Source: Actinomycetes bacterium
GTDB lineage: Bacteria; Actinomycetota; Actinomycetes; Mycobacteriales; Mycobacteriaceae
Assembly: GCA_023404955.1 (NCBI GenBank)
Contig: JAEXZY010000009.1
Span: forward strand, 1 to 48,526
Reading direction: 5' to 3'
Length of the DNA stretch: 48,526 nt
Below the pieces are notes generated by a model. The model made no database searches. It was not told the origin of the DNA and saw only the letters and a program-made list of their open reading frames with translations. Position 1 is the stretch's first letter. Every line of letters begins with the position of its first letter. Shown here in pieces: positions 35,613 through 44,471 of the stretch. Position numbers and translations under genes: made by a program.

Positions 35613-38366
35613 ATGCACCACACCTCCCTGGTCGGGCGCGACGGCGCGCTGACCTCCGCACTGGCGGCGCTGCGCCGTGCGTCGGTGACGGGGTGCGGCT
35701 CGGTGGTCGTGGTGAGCGGGGAGCCCGGCATCGGGAAGTCTGCCGTCCTGGCCGCGGTGGCCGATGAGGCTCGACAATCGGATTTCCGGGTGGGCATCGG
35801 TAAAGCGGAGCAGGGTGACCAGATTGCACCGGGCGCCCCGTTGCTGGTGTCGCTGCGCTCGGGTGCACAGCCGCTGCTCGACGACGGCGCCTTCGCCGCT
35901 CTGGCGCCGCTCTACGACAAGCCGCTGTGGCTGGTGGATCGGATCAGCGTTCTGCTCTCGGAGCTCGCACTGCTCTCCCCGATCCTGATCGCGGTCGACG
36001 ACGTCCAGTGGGCGGACCGGCTCACCAGATTCGCACTGCGGGTCCTCCCGTCGCGGCTCGCCGACTCGCCGGTCGTGTGGGTGCTGGCGAGCCGGCCCTG
36101 GCCCGAGGATCCGCTCGCCGAAATCCTGACCGGCGTCCAGGACGGCCTCGAAGTCACACGAATTCCGTTGTCACCGTTGCCTCTTGACGAGATCGTCGCG
36201 TTGGCGACCGCCCGGCTGGGCGCCGAGGTCTCGACGCAGACGCGCAGTCTGCTCGCAGGTGTCGGCGGTAATCCGTTCTTCGCCGTTCAGGTCATCGACG
36301 GGCTGGCGCGCAGGCACGAGCGGGGTGAATCGATGCGCGATCTGTACACCGAGTTGTCGTTGGGTGTGCGCACGCGGCTCGCAAATCTCTCAGCTCCGGC
36401 GGCGGCACTCACCCGCCTGGCTGCGGTGTGGGCTCGTGGCTTGAGTGTGCCCGATGCGGCCGAATTGCTCGCAGGTATGTCGCACACGGAAGTCAGAGCG
36501 TTGGCGCAGGAGGCCGCCGCCAGCGGATTGCTCACCGTCTTCGATGACGCGGTGTCGTTGCCGCACGACTTGATTCGCGACGCCGTCTACGCCGACATCG
36601 ACGGCGACGATCGGCGCAGGCTGCATCGCGAGTGCGCCGGCCACATCACCGGGCACGGCGGATCGAGCCTGGCCGCTGCCGTGCATCTGCGCGCAGGAGC
36701 CGACCGCGACGACGAGGACGCCGTGCTGGCACTACTCGACGCAGCTCGGCAATGTCAGGTGTCGATGCCCGAGCAGGCTGCGGAATTGGCCCGGCAGGCA
36801 CTGCAGCTGACGTCCCCGCGAAGCCGGCTCTGGCTCCGCGCGGGTGAGCAGACGGTCGAGACGCTGGTGAACGTGCAGCGAGAACGTGACGCAATCGGGA
36901 TCGCCGACGAGCTGCTGACTGCTGCGGACGATCCGGACATCGCGGCCCGCATCGAGGTGCAGGCCTGCCGTGCCCTCTGGTATGCCGGCGACACAGCGAC
37001 TATGGAGCGCCGCGCCCACCGGGCGGCCGAGCTCGACGGCGTCTCCCCCGAGCTGCGCGCCCGTTTGAATTCGGCGCGGGCGTTGGCCGCCTGCGGGAAT
37101 CACCCGGCGGCCCTGTCAGAAGCCATGGCGCGCACTGCGTTACAGGACAGTCGTCGACATCATGACCACCACGGCCAACTCATGGGCCTGGTGGCGCTGA
37201 TCGAGACTGCCCGCAACGAGGGGCGACATTCCGTTGCGCTGCAGCGATTCGCCGATCTCCGAGAGATCTCCAGCACCTCGTATCAGGCAGAAGAGATCCG
37301 CACACTGCAGCATCTCGACCGCTACGACGATGCCCAGGCACTGTTGGACCGCATCGGACAGAGCGGCGAGCGTACGCACGTCCACCTACCGTCCGTTCTG
37401 TACGCGCAGATGTGGCAGGACCACGATCTGGGTCGGCTCGACGCGGCCGAAGCCGGGGCGAGCAAAGTACTGCGATTGGCCGAGGAGACCGGCAGCGCCG
37501 GCTTTTGGCTGAACGCCACCATGGTGCTGTCGGCCGTCGCGTCCTACCGCGGCGAGGTCGACCGGGCCGCGGCGCTGCTCGCACCCGCGCGGGAACGGGC
37601 GCGCAGTGACACCCGATCGTTGCGGATGAGGGTGATGCACGGAATGTTCACGGCGGCCACGGGAGACGTGGAGGAAGGTCTGTCGATCCTGCGTCCGTTG
37701 ATCAACGACAGCGGGGACACGAGGGATCCGTGGCAGTGGTCCGCACCGTGGATGCGGGTGCTCGCACGCCTGGGGCTCACCGCGGGTGACATGCGATTCG
37801 CCGCGCGTGCTGCGCGGGTGGCCGACCTTGCCGCGCAGCGTAATCCCGGCATCGCCACCTTCGCCGGGACGGCGCAGCAGATTCACGGACTGCTCGATGA
37901 CGACGTGGCGCTGCTCGCCGGCGCCGTCGCGACGCTGCGCAGATCGCCGCGGCCCCTGCTGCTCGCCGACACTCTCAGGGATCTCGGCACCGCGCTGGTC
38001 AGCCGCGGCCGCCAGGAGGATGCCACCACAGCGCTGGCCGAGGCCCGCGACATCTACGACCGGGTGGGCGCGGTCGGAGGCAGCCTCTCGGTCATCCGCC
38101 TGCTCCCCCGACCGAACACCACTCGCCCGGTTGCGCCGCGGCCACAGTCGGGCTGGGCGGCGCTCACCCCGACCGAACTGCGCGTGGTCGAACTCATCGC
38201 CCGGGGACACACCAACCGGTCAGCGGCCCAGGAGCTCGGCGTCTCCGCGCACACCGTGAACACCCACCTGCGCGCCGTGTTCCGAAAACTGGACATCCGG
38301 TCCCGGGTGCAGCTGACGATCGCTGCGCGGGATCGCGGCGTGGTCGACGAAGGCATCACCACGTAG
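35613..38366 (+). CDS. Large ATP-binding LuxR-family (LAL/MalT-like) regulator
   Basis: 917-aa cytosolic regulator. The N-terminal AAA/STAND-like ATPase has Walker A VVVSGEPGIGKSAVLAAV (about 32-49) and Walker B ILIAVDDVQWAD (about 126-137). A long helical TPR-like middle (about 350-830) follows, then a LuxR HTH at the C terminus: LTPTELRVVELIARGHTNRS and ELGVSAHTVNTHLRAVFRKL (about 850-905). Length and order match LAL regulators that respond to carbon sources or secondary metabolites. The start ATG follows GGACAGGACCGG. Target is unknown; the divergent GjpA-like gene is a candidate. Confidence 0.93.
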   Translation: MHHTSLVGRDGALTSALAALRRASVTGCGSVVVVSGEPGIGKSAVLAAVADEARQSDFRVGIGKAEQGDQIAPGAPLLVSLRSGAQPLLDDGAFAALAPLYDKPLWLVDRISVLLSELALLSPILIAVDDVQWADRLTRFALRVLPSRLADSPVVWVLASRPWPEDPLAEILTGVQDGLEVTRIPLSPLPLDEIVALATARLGAEVSTQTRSLLAGVGGNPFFAVQVIDGLARRHERGESMRDLYTELSLGVRTRLANLSAPAAALTRLAAVWARGLSVPDAAELLAGMSHTEVRALAQEAAASGLLTVFDDAVSLPHDLIRDAVYADIDGDDRRRLHRECAGHITGHGGSSLAAAVHLRAGADRDDEDAVLALLDAARQCQVSMPEQAAELARQALQLTSPRSRLWLRAGEQTVETLVNVQRERDAIGIADELLTAADDPDIAARIEVQACRALWYAGDTATMERRAHRAAELDGVSPELRARLNSARALAACGNHPAALSEAMARTALQDSRRHHDHHGQLMGLVALIETARNEGRHSVALQRFADLREISSTSYQAEEIRTLQHLDRYDDAQALLDRIGQSGERTHVHLPSVLYAQMWQDHDLGRLDAAEAGASKVLRLAEETGSAGFWLNATMVLSAVASYRGEVDRAAALLAPARERARSDTRSLRMRVMHGMFTAATGDVEEGLSILRPLINDSGDTRDPWQWSAPWMRVLARLGLTAGDMRFAARAARVADLAAQRNPGIATFAGTAQQIHGLLDDDVALLAGAVATLRRSPRPLLLADTLRDLGTALVSRGRQEDATTALAEARDIYDRVGAVGGSLSVIRLLPRPNTTRPVAPRPQSGWAALTPTELRVVELIARGHTNRSAAQELGVSAHTVNTHLRAVFRKLDIRSRVQLTIAARDRGVVDEGITT

Positions 38367-38440
38367 CTCAGCGACCCCGCCAGGCGCACCGACCGCCACT
38401 CACGGTGTGACACCATCTTCTCAGCGACGAGTGGAGGGTC

Positions 38441-40324
38441 ATGCCGGTATCGATCTCGGTGGTCAGGGCAACGCAGCCCGGCACGCTGGTCGATGCGGCT
38501 ACTGAGCTGGGTCGGCGGTACACCGAAGTCCAGACCGTGATCGCCGGCGAGCGCGAGACGCTGTCGCAGCTGCAGGACCACTGGAAGGGTGCCGCGGCCG
38601 AGGCCGCGATCGCGCGCGGGCTGAAGGACATCGCGATCCAGGAGCGCACCGCGATGCGCCTGCAGCAGCTGCAGTCGGCGCTGCAGAACGCAGGTCTGCA
38701 GATGGGCGCGCTGCGCGACGCGCTGCTCGACCTGGTGTCTTCACTGGAGGACATGGGCTTCGCGGTCGCCGACGACGGCACGGTGACCCCGCAGCAGTGG
38801 CTGGTCGGGCGCTTTCTGCACAGCATCGCCGACAACTGCTCGACCATGTTGAAGAAGATCCTGCAGCTGTTCACCGACCTGGACGAGAACACCGCCGCCG
38901 CGATCGATCAGGCCGACGGCCCGAACCTGGACAACCCGACGGTCACCGCGGGCGGGCAGCAGGTGCAGATCCCGTCGATGGACACCGCGCCGGCCGACGT
39001 CAAGCAGTGGTGGGACAGCCTGACCGAGCAGCAGCGCCAGGAGTTGATCGCCCAGCATCCACCTATCCTCGGCAACCTCAACGGCCTGCCGGCAGAGGTG
39101 CGCGACCAGGTCAACGTCGCGGTCATGGACGACGATCTGGATCGCATCGAGCACACCGCACAGCAGAACGGGGTTTCGGTCGACGACGTGACATCCGATC
39201 CCGGACGGTTCGGACTCTCCCGCGATGACGTGGTGCGCTACGGCAACGCCAAGAAGACCCAGGACGGCTTGCTGCACCAGATGGGTGTCGACGGCGACGA
39301 GCGCAACAATCGCCGCTACAGCGACATCAGCCCGCAGGAGCGGATGGACCGCAACCTGCGCCCGACGATGCTCTGGGCCTATGAGCCAACGGCTTTCGAC
39401 GGCAAAGGCCGGGCAGCAGTCTCGATCGGCAATCCGGACAAGTCCCCCAACACCGCCGTCATCGTGCCCGGCACCGGGTCCAGCGTCCGCGACGGATGGC
39501 TCTCCGACGGTCACAACGACGCACGCAATCTCTACGACCAGTCACTGCGAGCCGATCCGAACAACCCGACCGCGGTGATCTCGTGGATGGGTTACGACAC
39601 GCCGGAGAGCTTCACCGATCCCAACATCGCGACCCCCGGCTTGGCGCGTACGGGAGGTGACGCGCTGGCATGGGATGTCAACGGCCTCGGCGTCACCCAC
39701 GATCCGACGGTGCCCCAGCACACGACGGTCATCGGGCACTCGTACGGGTCGACAACGGTTGCGGATGCGTTCGCCCGCAGCGGTATGCAGGCCAACGACG
39801 CCGTCCTGCTCGGCTGTCCGGGCACCGATGCCGCCCGCAGCGCAGCGGATTTCCACCTCAACGGTGGCCAGGTGTACGTCGGTGACGCCTCCACCGATCC
39901 GGTCGGCATGCTCGGGGAGGCCGGGCCCGGACTCCCCAACGCGCTCAACGACAAACTGGGCAACATGATGGGCGTCTCCGCGGGGCTGGGCACCGACCCC
40001 GCCGGCCAGGACTTCGGGTCGGTGAGGTTCCGCGCCGAGGTCGCGGGCGCCGACGGCATCGATCCCGCCGACCACTCGAACTACTACACGGTCGGCAGCG
40101 AGTCACTGCGCGGCATCACAGACATCGCGTCCGGAAACGCCGATCGCCTCGTGACGGACAACCTGATCGCCGAGCACCGCCATCCGATCACGGTCAGCAC
40201 ACCGCGGGAAATCGACGTCCCCATCGTCGGGAAGGTGCCCATCCCCGGTGTCGACGTGCAGACCCCGATCATCTACGACCCAGAATGGGACCGAAAGACC
40301 GTCACCAATGACCACAGGTACTGA
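38441..40324 (+). CDS. WXG-like/DUF1023 alpha/beta hydrolase
   Basis: 627-aa protein. The N-terminal part (about 1-110) is an all-helical hairpin with a WxG turn (LQDHWKGAAAEAA) like WXG100/LXG proteins. A linker and variable region (about 130-300) lead to the DUF1023 alpha/beta-hydrolase domain (about 300-560): AVIVPGTGSSVRDGW and the nucleophile elbow TVIGHSYGSTTVADAF with Ser. No signal peptide is seen, so if exported it would use an ESX-type route, as the N-terminal fold suggests. The ATG follows GTGGAGGG. The downstream lipoprotein starts 1 nt after the stop. Such hydrolase-lipoprotein pairs recur in mycobacteria; substrate unknown. Confidence 0.85.
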   Translation: MPVSISVVRATQPGTLVDAATELGRRYTEVQTVIAGERETLSQLQDHWKGAAAEAAIARGLKDIAIQERTAMRLQQLQSALQNAGLQMGALRDALLDLVSSLEDMGFAVADDGTVTPQQWLVGRFLHSIADNCSTMLKKILQLFTDLDENTAAAIDQADGPNLDNPTVTAGGQQVQIPSMDTAPADVKQWWDSLTEQQRQELIAQHPPILGNLNGLPAEVRDQVNVAVMDDDLDRIEHTAQQNGVSVDDVTSDPGRFGLSRDDVVRYGNAKKTQDGLLHQMGVDGDERNNRRYSDISPQERMDRNLRPTMLWAYEPTAFDGKGRAAVSIGNPDKSPNTAVIVPGTGSSVRDGWLSDGHNDARNLYDQSLRADPNNPTAVISWMGYDTPESFTDPNIATPGLARTGGDALAWDVNGLGVTHDPTVPQHTTVIGHSYGSTTVADAFARSGMQANDAVLLGCPGTDAARSAADFHLNGGQVYVGDASTDPVGMLGEAGPGLPNALNDKLGNMMGVSAGLGTDPAGQDFGSVRFRAEVAGADGIDPADHSNYYTVGSESLRGITDIASGNADRLVTDNLIAEHRHPITVSTPREIDVPIVGKVPIPGVDVQTPIIYDPEWDRKTVTNDHRY

Positions 40325-40325
40325 C

Positions 40326-40865
40326 ATGCGGCTACGACTCTGCGCGGCAACGTCACTCGCTGTACTGGCCGCCCTCACAGGAGGTTGCTCATCGATGTCT
40401 CCCCCATCAAAGGACACCGCGTCCGCCACCCCGTCCGCGCAGGGGCTGCCCGACGACCAGGCCCGCGCACAGGTCGTCGACGCCGCCAAAGAGATCGCCC
40501 GGGCGGCGAATCTGCGGGTCACCTACGCCACGTTCGAGTGGGAATGGTGCAACGACCAAGGCGAGCCGCCCTACCACGGTCGCGTCGACGTGGCATACGA
40601 AGTGCCTCAGGGCACCGACAGCGCGGCGATGGCCAAGCAGGTCGCGGCCACCGCGGCACGACAGCCGGGCTGGGCGCCCGGTCCGCCGCCGGGACTCAAC
40701 CCCTATGGCGAAGTGGTGCACAAGGGTGGCGTGATGGCGATCGCATCGGTGGGCAACTACCCCGAGCGGGGTTCACTGCAGATCTTCGGCGAGTGCCGGA
40801 ACATGACCGACCACCGCGACGACAGCGCCCTGAAAGACATCACCGGCGAGGTCCGGGGCCGCTGA
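40326..40865 (+). CDS. Secreted lipoprotein partnered with the DUF1023 hydrolase
   Basis: 179-aa lipoprotein. The signal MRLRLCAATSLAVLAALTGG ends at a lipobox Cys (LTGGC), giving membrane anchoring. The mature protein begins with Ser/Thr/Pro and has a compact domain (RAANLRVTYATFEWEWCNDQ; GRVDVAYEVPQG; then ASVGNYPERGSLQIFGECRN) with two cysteines that may pair. The start at 40326 was preferred for a clean signal peptide; ATG 40308, overlapping the hydrolase stop, is the alternative. Tight coupling implies a shared role, perhaps immunity or anchoring. Just downstream lies a truncated amine oxidase. Confidence 0.8.
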   Translation: MRLRLCAATSLAVLAALTGGCSSMSPPSKDTASATPSAQGLPDDQARAQVVDAAKEIARAANLRVTYATFEWEWCNDQGEPPYHGRVDVAYEVPQGTDSAAMAKQVAATAARQPGWAPGPPPGLNPYGEVVHKGGVMAIASVGNYPERGSLQIFGECRNMTDHRDDSALKDITGEVRGR

Positions 40866-40904
40866 AAACCGGATCGGCCGAAACCGTCCCGCGCCCGTCG
40901 GCCA

Positions 40905-41162
40905 GCCGACTACGTCGAACAGAACTGGACGATCGAGAGGTACTCGGGCGGTGGCATGCTGAGCCACCTGCCGACCGGGGTCCTCACCCAGTTCGGGCCG
41001 GCGTTGCGCGAGCCGTGCGGCCGAATCCATTGGGCAGGAACAGAATCCTCAGCAGTGATGTGCGGCTGGGTCGACGGTGCCGTTCGGTCCGGGGAGCGCG
41101 CGGCAGCGGAGGTATTGCAGGTCAGCGGTCAGACGCCGAGGGCGAGAACAGCCACGCGGTGA
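40905..41162 (+). pseudogene. C-terminal remnant of a flavin monoamine oxidase
   Basis: About 70 codons match the end of amine/putrescine oxidases: NWTIERYSGGGMLSHLPTG, then GVLTQFGPALREP, GRIHWAGTESSAV and WVDGAVRSGERAAAEVL, the conserved FAD-binding C terminus. The catalytic and Rossmann N-terminal parts (nearly 400 residues) are absent and the fragment has no start or ribosome-binding site. It begins 40 nt after the lipoprotein stop, so a deletion removed the rest. The last residues read through into the antisense of the next gene, so the original stop may be lost too. Confidence 0.8.
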
Positions 41163-41517
41163 GCCACACGACGGCGACCACGAGCAGCAGGGCGCCGGGA
41201 ATGTGGAATTTCAGCAGGTCGCCCTCGCCGAGTGCGGCCTGGATGAACGAGTAGATGAACGCAAGCCCGGCGACAACCGCCGTCCACCATCCGCGTCGCC
41301 GGGAGTACGCCAATCCGGCCAACGCGGCGGTGAGGCCGCCGGTGACGACGTGCAGCGCGATCGCGGCGCCTCCATGGATGTCTTCGAGCTCGTGCAACTG
41401 CACCAGCTCACCGGCGGTCACGAACGAAACGATCAGCACCGCGACCGTTGCCAGCGCGAAGCCCCGGGACGTGACGAGAAACGATCGCGCTGACGTCGCT
41501 ACATCGCTTTCCGGCAT
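41122..41517 (-). CDS. Small four-helix membrane protein of unknown function
   Basis: 131-aa protein with four predicted membrane helices: FALATVAVLIVSFVTAGE, AAIALHVVTGGLTAALAGLA, WTAVVAGLAFIYSFIQAAL and IPGALLLVVAVVWLTAWLF. A histidine cluster (VQLHELEDIHGG) and a single His in FHIPG could bind haem or metal, as in some small cytochrome-like membrane proteins. The ATG at 41517 follows GAGAGGAAC. Its stop overlaps the amine oxidase remnant. I do not recognise the family. Confidence 0.78.
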   Translation of the reverse strand: MPESDVATSARSFLVTSRGFALATVAVLIVSFVTAGELVQLHELEDIHGGAAIALHVVTGGLTAALAGLAYSRRRGWWTAVVAGLAFIYSFIQAALGEGDLLKFHIPGALLLVVAVVWLTAWLFSPSASDR

Positions 41518-41654
41518 GGGAGTTCCTCTCGTCGGCAGTACCCAGACAGTACCGATCCGCGGGCGAGCGGGCGCTAACACAGCGCTTCCCGAGAGTTGAC
41601 ACAGCGGAAACACAGCGGGGGAACACCTTTCGCGACCCCGACGAAAGGTGACAG

Positions 41655-43007
41655 ATGGCCGACTTCGCTCGACACGCTGCGGAAGCCCTGTGGACGGGGT
41701 TGGGGCGCCGGGAATTCTTGCGCGCGGTGGCCGCCGTCGGTGCGGGAACCGGCGTCGCAGGTATCGCCGCGGCGTGCTCCTCAGGCACCTCGGCACCGTC
41801 TTCGCTATCACCGATTGCGGGGAGCTTCACCATCCTGCAGCCGGGCCAGGGCGATCCCACCGGCGATCACTACCTTCAGTCCCGCCCCGACGAGGTGCTC
41901 TGGGGTTATGTGCCCAATGTCCACGCCAAGCCCGTGCTGCAGATGCCGTCCGGGCAGACCATCAGCATCGACGCGGTGAGTCACGAGGGCATTCTCGAAG
42001 ACCAGGGCCGCAACCCTGTCGAGTACTTCGGCGGCCACGGTGTCGCCGAGGGGGACGTGCTCGATGATGCGATCGCGATCGCATCCGAGTACCGCCGGAC
42101 GCCAAGGAACTTCGACAAGGACGGTCCCCACGTCGTCACCGGGCCGGTATTCGTCGAGGGAGCGCAGCCCGGCGATGTGTTGAAAATCGAGGTGCTGGAG
42201 GCGGTCCCACGGGTGCCGTACGGCGTGGTCTCCAGCAGGCACGGCAAGGGCGCGCTGGCCCGCGCTTCCGACGGCGCTCCGCCGGCCGGCATCACGTTGG
42301 CAGAGGTGATGCCGCCGACAACGACCGACGGGCGGGCCACGGACGATCCCGTGCGCTACGGGAACGTGTCGACGTTCACCGCCGTGGAAGACGGCCACGG
42401 CGTGATGACCTACGGCGACGCTCGGGTGCGGTTCCCGCTGCGGCCGTTCATGGGCATGATGGGCGTCGCGTACTCGCAAGACACCGACCTGACCGCGGCG
42501 ACCGCGAACTCCATCCCGCCGACCCTCGGCGGCGGCAACATCGACATCCGTCTGCTGGGCCCCGGGTCGACGTTCTATCTGCCGGTGTTCGCCGAGGGCG
42601 CGCTGTTCTACGTGGGTGATCCGCACATGGGCATGGGCGACGGTGAGGTCGCGCTCACGGCGATGGAGGGTTCGCTGCGGGGCACCTACCGGTTGACGGT
42701 CTGCAAGCCGGGATCGGGCGATGCGCCGTCGGTGTCCTACCGCTACCCGTTCGCCGAGACCGCCGAGGCCTGGGTGCCCATCGGCCTGTCGGACCCCGAC
42801 GGCTCGGTCGGCGGGCAGAGCAGCGATCTCGACGTCGCGATGCGGCGCGCCGTGGTCAACGCGCTGGACTTCCTCGAGACCGACCGAGGGATGGATCGCG
42901 CGACCGCATACGCGTATCTGTCGGCTGCCGCCGACTTCACGGTCTCGCAGGTGGTGGACCGCACCGTCGGCGTACACGGGCAGGTGTACAAGGCGCATTT
43001 CGGCTGA
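41655..43007 (+). CDS. Acetamidase/formamidase-family Tat lipoprotein
   Basis: 450-aa protein with the FmdA/AmdA fold (about 60-445): VLEAVPRVPYGVVSSRHGKG, then YGDARVRFPLRPFMGMMGVA, GGGNIDIRLLGPGSTFYLPV and YVGDPHMGMGDGEVALTAME, a metal-binding DPH/GDGE block typical of these amidases. The N terminus has a twin-arginine signal (GRREFLRAV) ending in a lipobox (AAACSS, Cys41), so the enzyme would be folded, exported and lipid-anchored, unlike the cytosolic acetamidases. The ATG is preceded by AAAGGTG. It probably hydrolyses an amide or formamide outside the membrane; the substrate is unknown. Confidence 0.88.
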   Translation: MADFARHAAEALWTGLGRREFLRAVAAVGAGTGVAGIAAACSSGTSAPSSLSPIAGSFTILQPGQGDPTGDHYLQSRPDEVLWGYVPNVHAKPVLQMPSGQTISIDAVSHEGILEDQGRNPVEYFGGHGVAEGDVLDDAIAIASEYRRTPRNFDKDGPHVVTGPVFVEGAQPGDVLKIEVLEAVPRVPYGVVSSRHGKGALARASDGAPPAGITLAEVMPPTTTDGRATDDPVRYGNVSTFTAVEDGHGVMTYGDARVRFPLRPFMGMMGVAYSQDTDLTAATANSIPPTLGGGNIDIRLLGPGSTFYLPVFAEGALFYVGDPHMGMGDGEVALTAMEGSLRGTYRLTVCKPGSGDAPSVSYRYPFAETAEAWVPIGLSDPDGSVGGQSSDLDVAMRRAVVNALDFLETDRGMDRATAYAYLSAAADFTVSQVVDRTVGVHGQVYKAHFG

Positions 43008-43032
43008 CACGGCGGCGGTTAGGCTGGGCGGC

Positions 43033-43665
43033 ATGGCTGGCCGGATGTCCGAGAAGCGCACCGCGGACGTGATCGCAAACTTCCTTGCCGCGCAGCGGTA
43101 TACGCGTGACGAGGTGTTCTCCGATGCGGATCCGGTGCCGGCTCGACCGGGGGCGCACGGGTGGTGGTTTCGGGAGATTCCCGGCGATATCGACGTATCT
43201 GAGTGCGAGCAGCGCGACGGCTGGACACTGCTCTGCGTCGGCGTGAGTCCCGGTCCCCCGCGTGCCGACGGCAAGCCGCAGACTCCGCAGGACCTGCGCA
43301 AACGCATCCGCTACCACTTCGGCGCAGGGAACGCCGGTGCGGACGGCTCGACCCTGCGCAAATCCCTGGGTGTGCTGCTCGGTGGCGACCTGGGCTTCGC
43401 GCTGCGGCGCGTCGGGTCCGGTAAGAGGCAGACGTTCGCCGGCGGCGAGCCGATTCTCACGCAGTGGATGGCGGAGAACGCGGCGGTGTCATGGGTGCTG
43501 CACCCGGAGCCCTGGCACATCGAGGCGAAACTGCTCACTGCCCTCGTGCTGCCGCTGAACATCCAAGGCAACGAGCGCAACACCTTCGCACCGGAACTGA
43601 AGAAGCTGCGGCGCGACGCGGCGGTCAAGGCCGGCAAGATGCGGGTGCTCGCCGAATGGTCGTGA
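43033..43665 (+). CDS. GIY-YIG nuclease-like protein
   Basis: 210-aa protein that I recognise as the mycobacterial GIY-YIG-like group: WTLLCVGVSPGPP corresponds to the YIG strand, followed by RKRIRYHFGAGNA (an R-x3-H type helix) and LRKSLGVLLGGDLGFALRRV, with NIQGNERNTFAPELKKLRRD near the end, including the metal-binding Glu expected after the helices. Cytosolic, no added DNA-binding domain. Start at 43033; ATG 43045 is an alternative. It overlaps the HAD gene by 10 nt. Substrate not known. Confidence 0.75.
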   Translation: MAGRMSEKRTADVIANFLAAQRYTRDEVFSDADPVPARPGAHGWWFREIPGDIDVSECEQRDGWTLLCVGVSPGPPRADGKPQTPQDLRKRIRYHFGAGNAGADGSTLRKSLGVLLGGDLGFALRRVGSGKRQTFAGGEPILTQWMAENAAVSWVLHPEPWHIEAKLLTALVLPLNIQGNERNTFAPELKKLRRDAAVKAGKMRVLAEWS

Positions 43666-44300
43666 GTCCATCCCGGCGCTATGACGCAGTGCTGTTCGAT
43701 CTGCTGACCGCGCTGCTCGATTCGTGGACGGTGTGGAACGACGTGGCCGGGGATGTGCAGACGGGGCGTCTCTGGCGGAACAAGTACCTCGAGATCACCT
43801 ACGGCGAGGGTGCGTATCGAGACTACGAGACCCTCGTCGCCGAAGCGGCCGAAGCCCTGGATCTCGACCGCGATGTCGCGGACAGGCTGGCTGCCCGCTG
43901 GCCGGACCTGCAGCCGTGGCCTGAGGCGCCCGCGGTTCTGACCGAGTTGACCGCGGCCGGCGTCAGGCTCGGTGTCGTGACCAACTGCTCGCAACATCTC
44001 GGGCAGCGTGCCACCGCGCAGCTCGACGTCGCTTTCGACGTCGTCGTCACGGCTGAAGCGGCCGGTGCGTACAAACCGCACCCCGCCCCCTACGTCATGG
44101 CCGTGCAGCAGCTCGGGCTCGAACCTCACCGCGTTCTGTTCGTCGCGGGATCTCGCTACGACATCGCCGGAGCGGGTGCTGTCGGCATGCCAGTCTGGTG
44201 GCACAACCGCGTGCACATGGCGCGCGACAGCGCGCCCGCCCCGCTGGCCGAGCACGACACCCTGCGCCCACTCGTTGGCGATGTCCTGAATATCCCGTGA
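43656..44300 (+). CDS. HAD-superfamily hydrolase (haloacid dehalogenase-like)
   Basis: 214-aa hydrolase. Motif I VLFDLLTALLDS provides the nucleophilic Asp; motif II VVTNCS; motif III Lys in AGAYKPHPAPYV; motif IV LFVAGSRYDIAGAGAVG, where Asp is in RYDIAG. The small cap domain (about 15-80) with WNDVAGDVQTGRLWRN resembles the L-2-haloacid dehalogenase group; the second Asp of a phosphatase motif (DxD) is absent (FDLLT), which favours dehalogenase-like or other chemistry over phosphatase. Start ATG 43656 overlaps the GIY-YIG gene; GTG 43662 would give a 4-nt overlap. Confidence 0.85.
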   Translation: MVVSPSRRYDAVLFDLLTALLDSWTVWNDVAGDVQTGRLWRNKYLEITYGEGAYRDYETLVAEAAEALDLDRDVADRLAARWPDLQPWPEAPAVLTELTAAGVRLGVVTNCSQHLGQRATAQLDVAFDVVVTAEAAGAYKPHPAPYVMAVQQLGLEPHRVLFVAGSRYDIAGAGAVGMPVWWHNRVHMARDSAPAPLAEHDTLRPLVGDVLNIP

Positions 44301-44354
44301 TCATTTGCACCAGCAAAGAATTCGTATGCCATTCCACGATGGCGTCCGTAACGA

Positions 44355-44370
44355 CATTTGAAAACAAATG
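44355..44370. repeat. AT-rich inverted repeat upstream of espR
   Basis: CATTTG-AAAA-CAAATG (perfect 6-bp arms) within a 170-nt spacer (44301-44471) visibly lower in GC than the genome. It lies about 100 nt before espR. A site for EspR itself or for another nucleoid protein such as Lsr2 is plausible, since these favour AT-rich DNA. Confidence 0.45.
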
Positions 44371-44471
44371 CAATTCGAATACGCAAATAGCGTGGCAATC
44401 GAAACACCAGAACTTATCCTGAATCGATCGGCAGGGAATCCGCTCACCGGCCGCACACGATAAGAGCAGAC

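Noticed and set aside
41808..43307. 499-codon frame opposite the acetamidase-like gene
   Set aside because: Antisense shadow; the sense gene has a signal peptide and conserved enzyme motifs.
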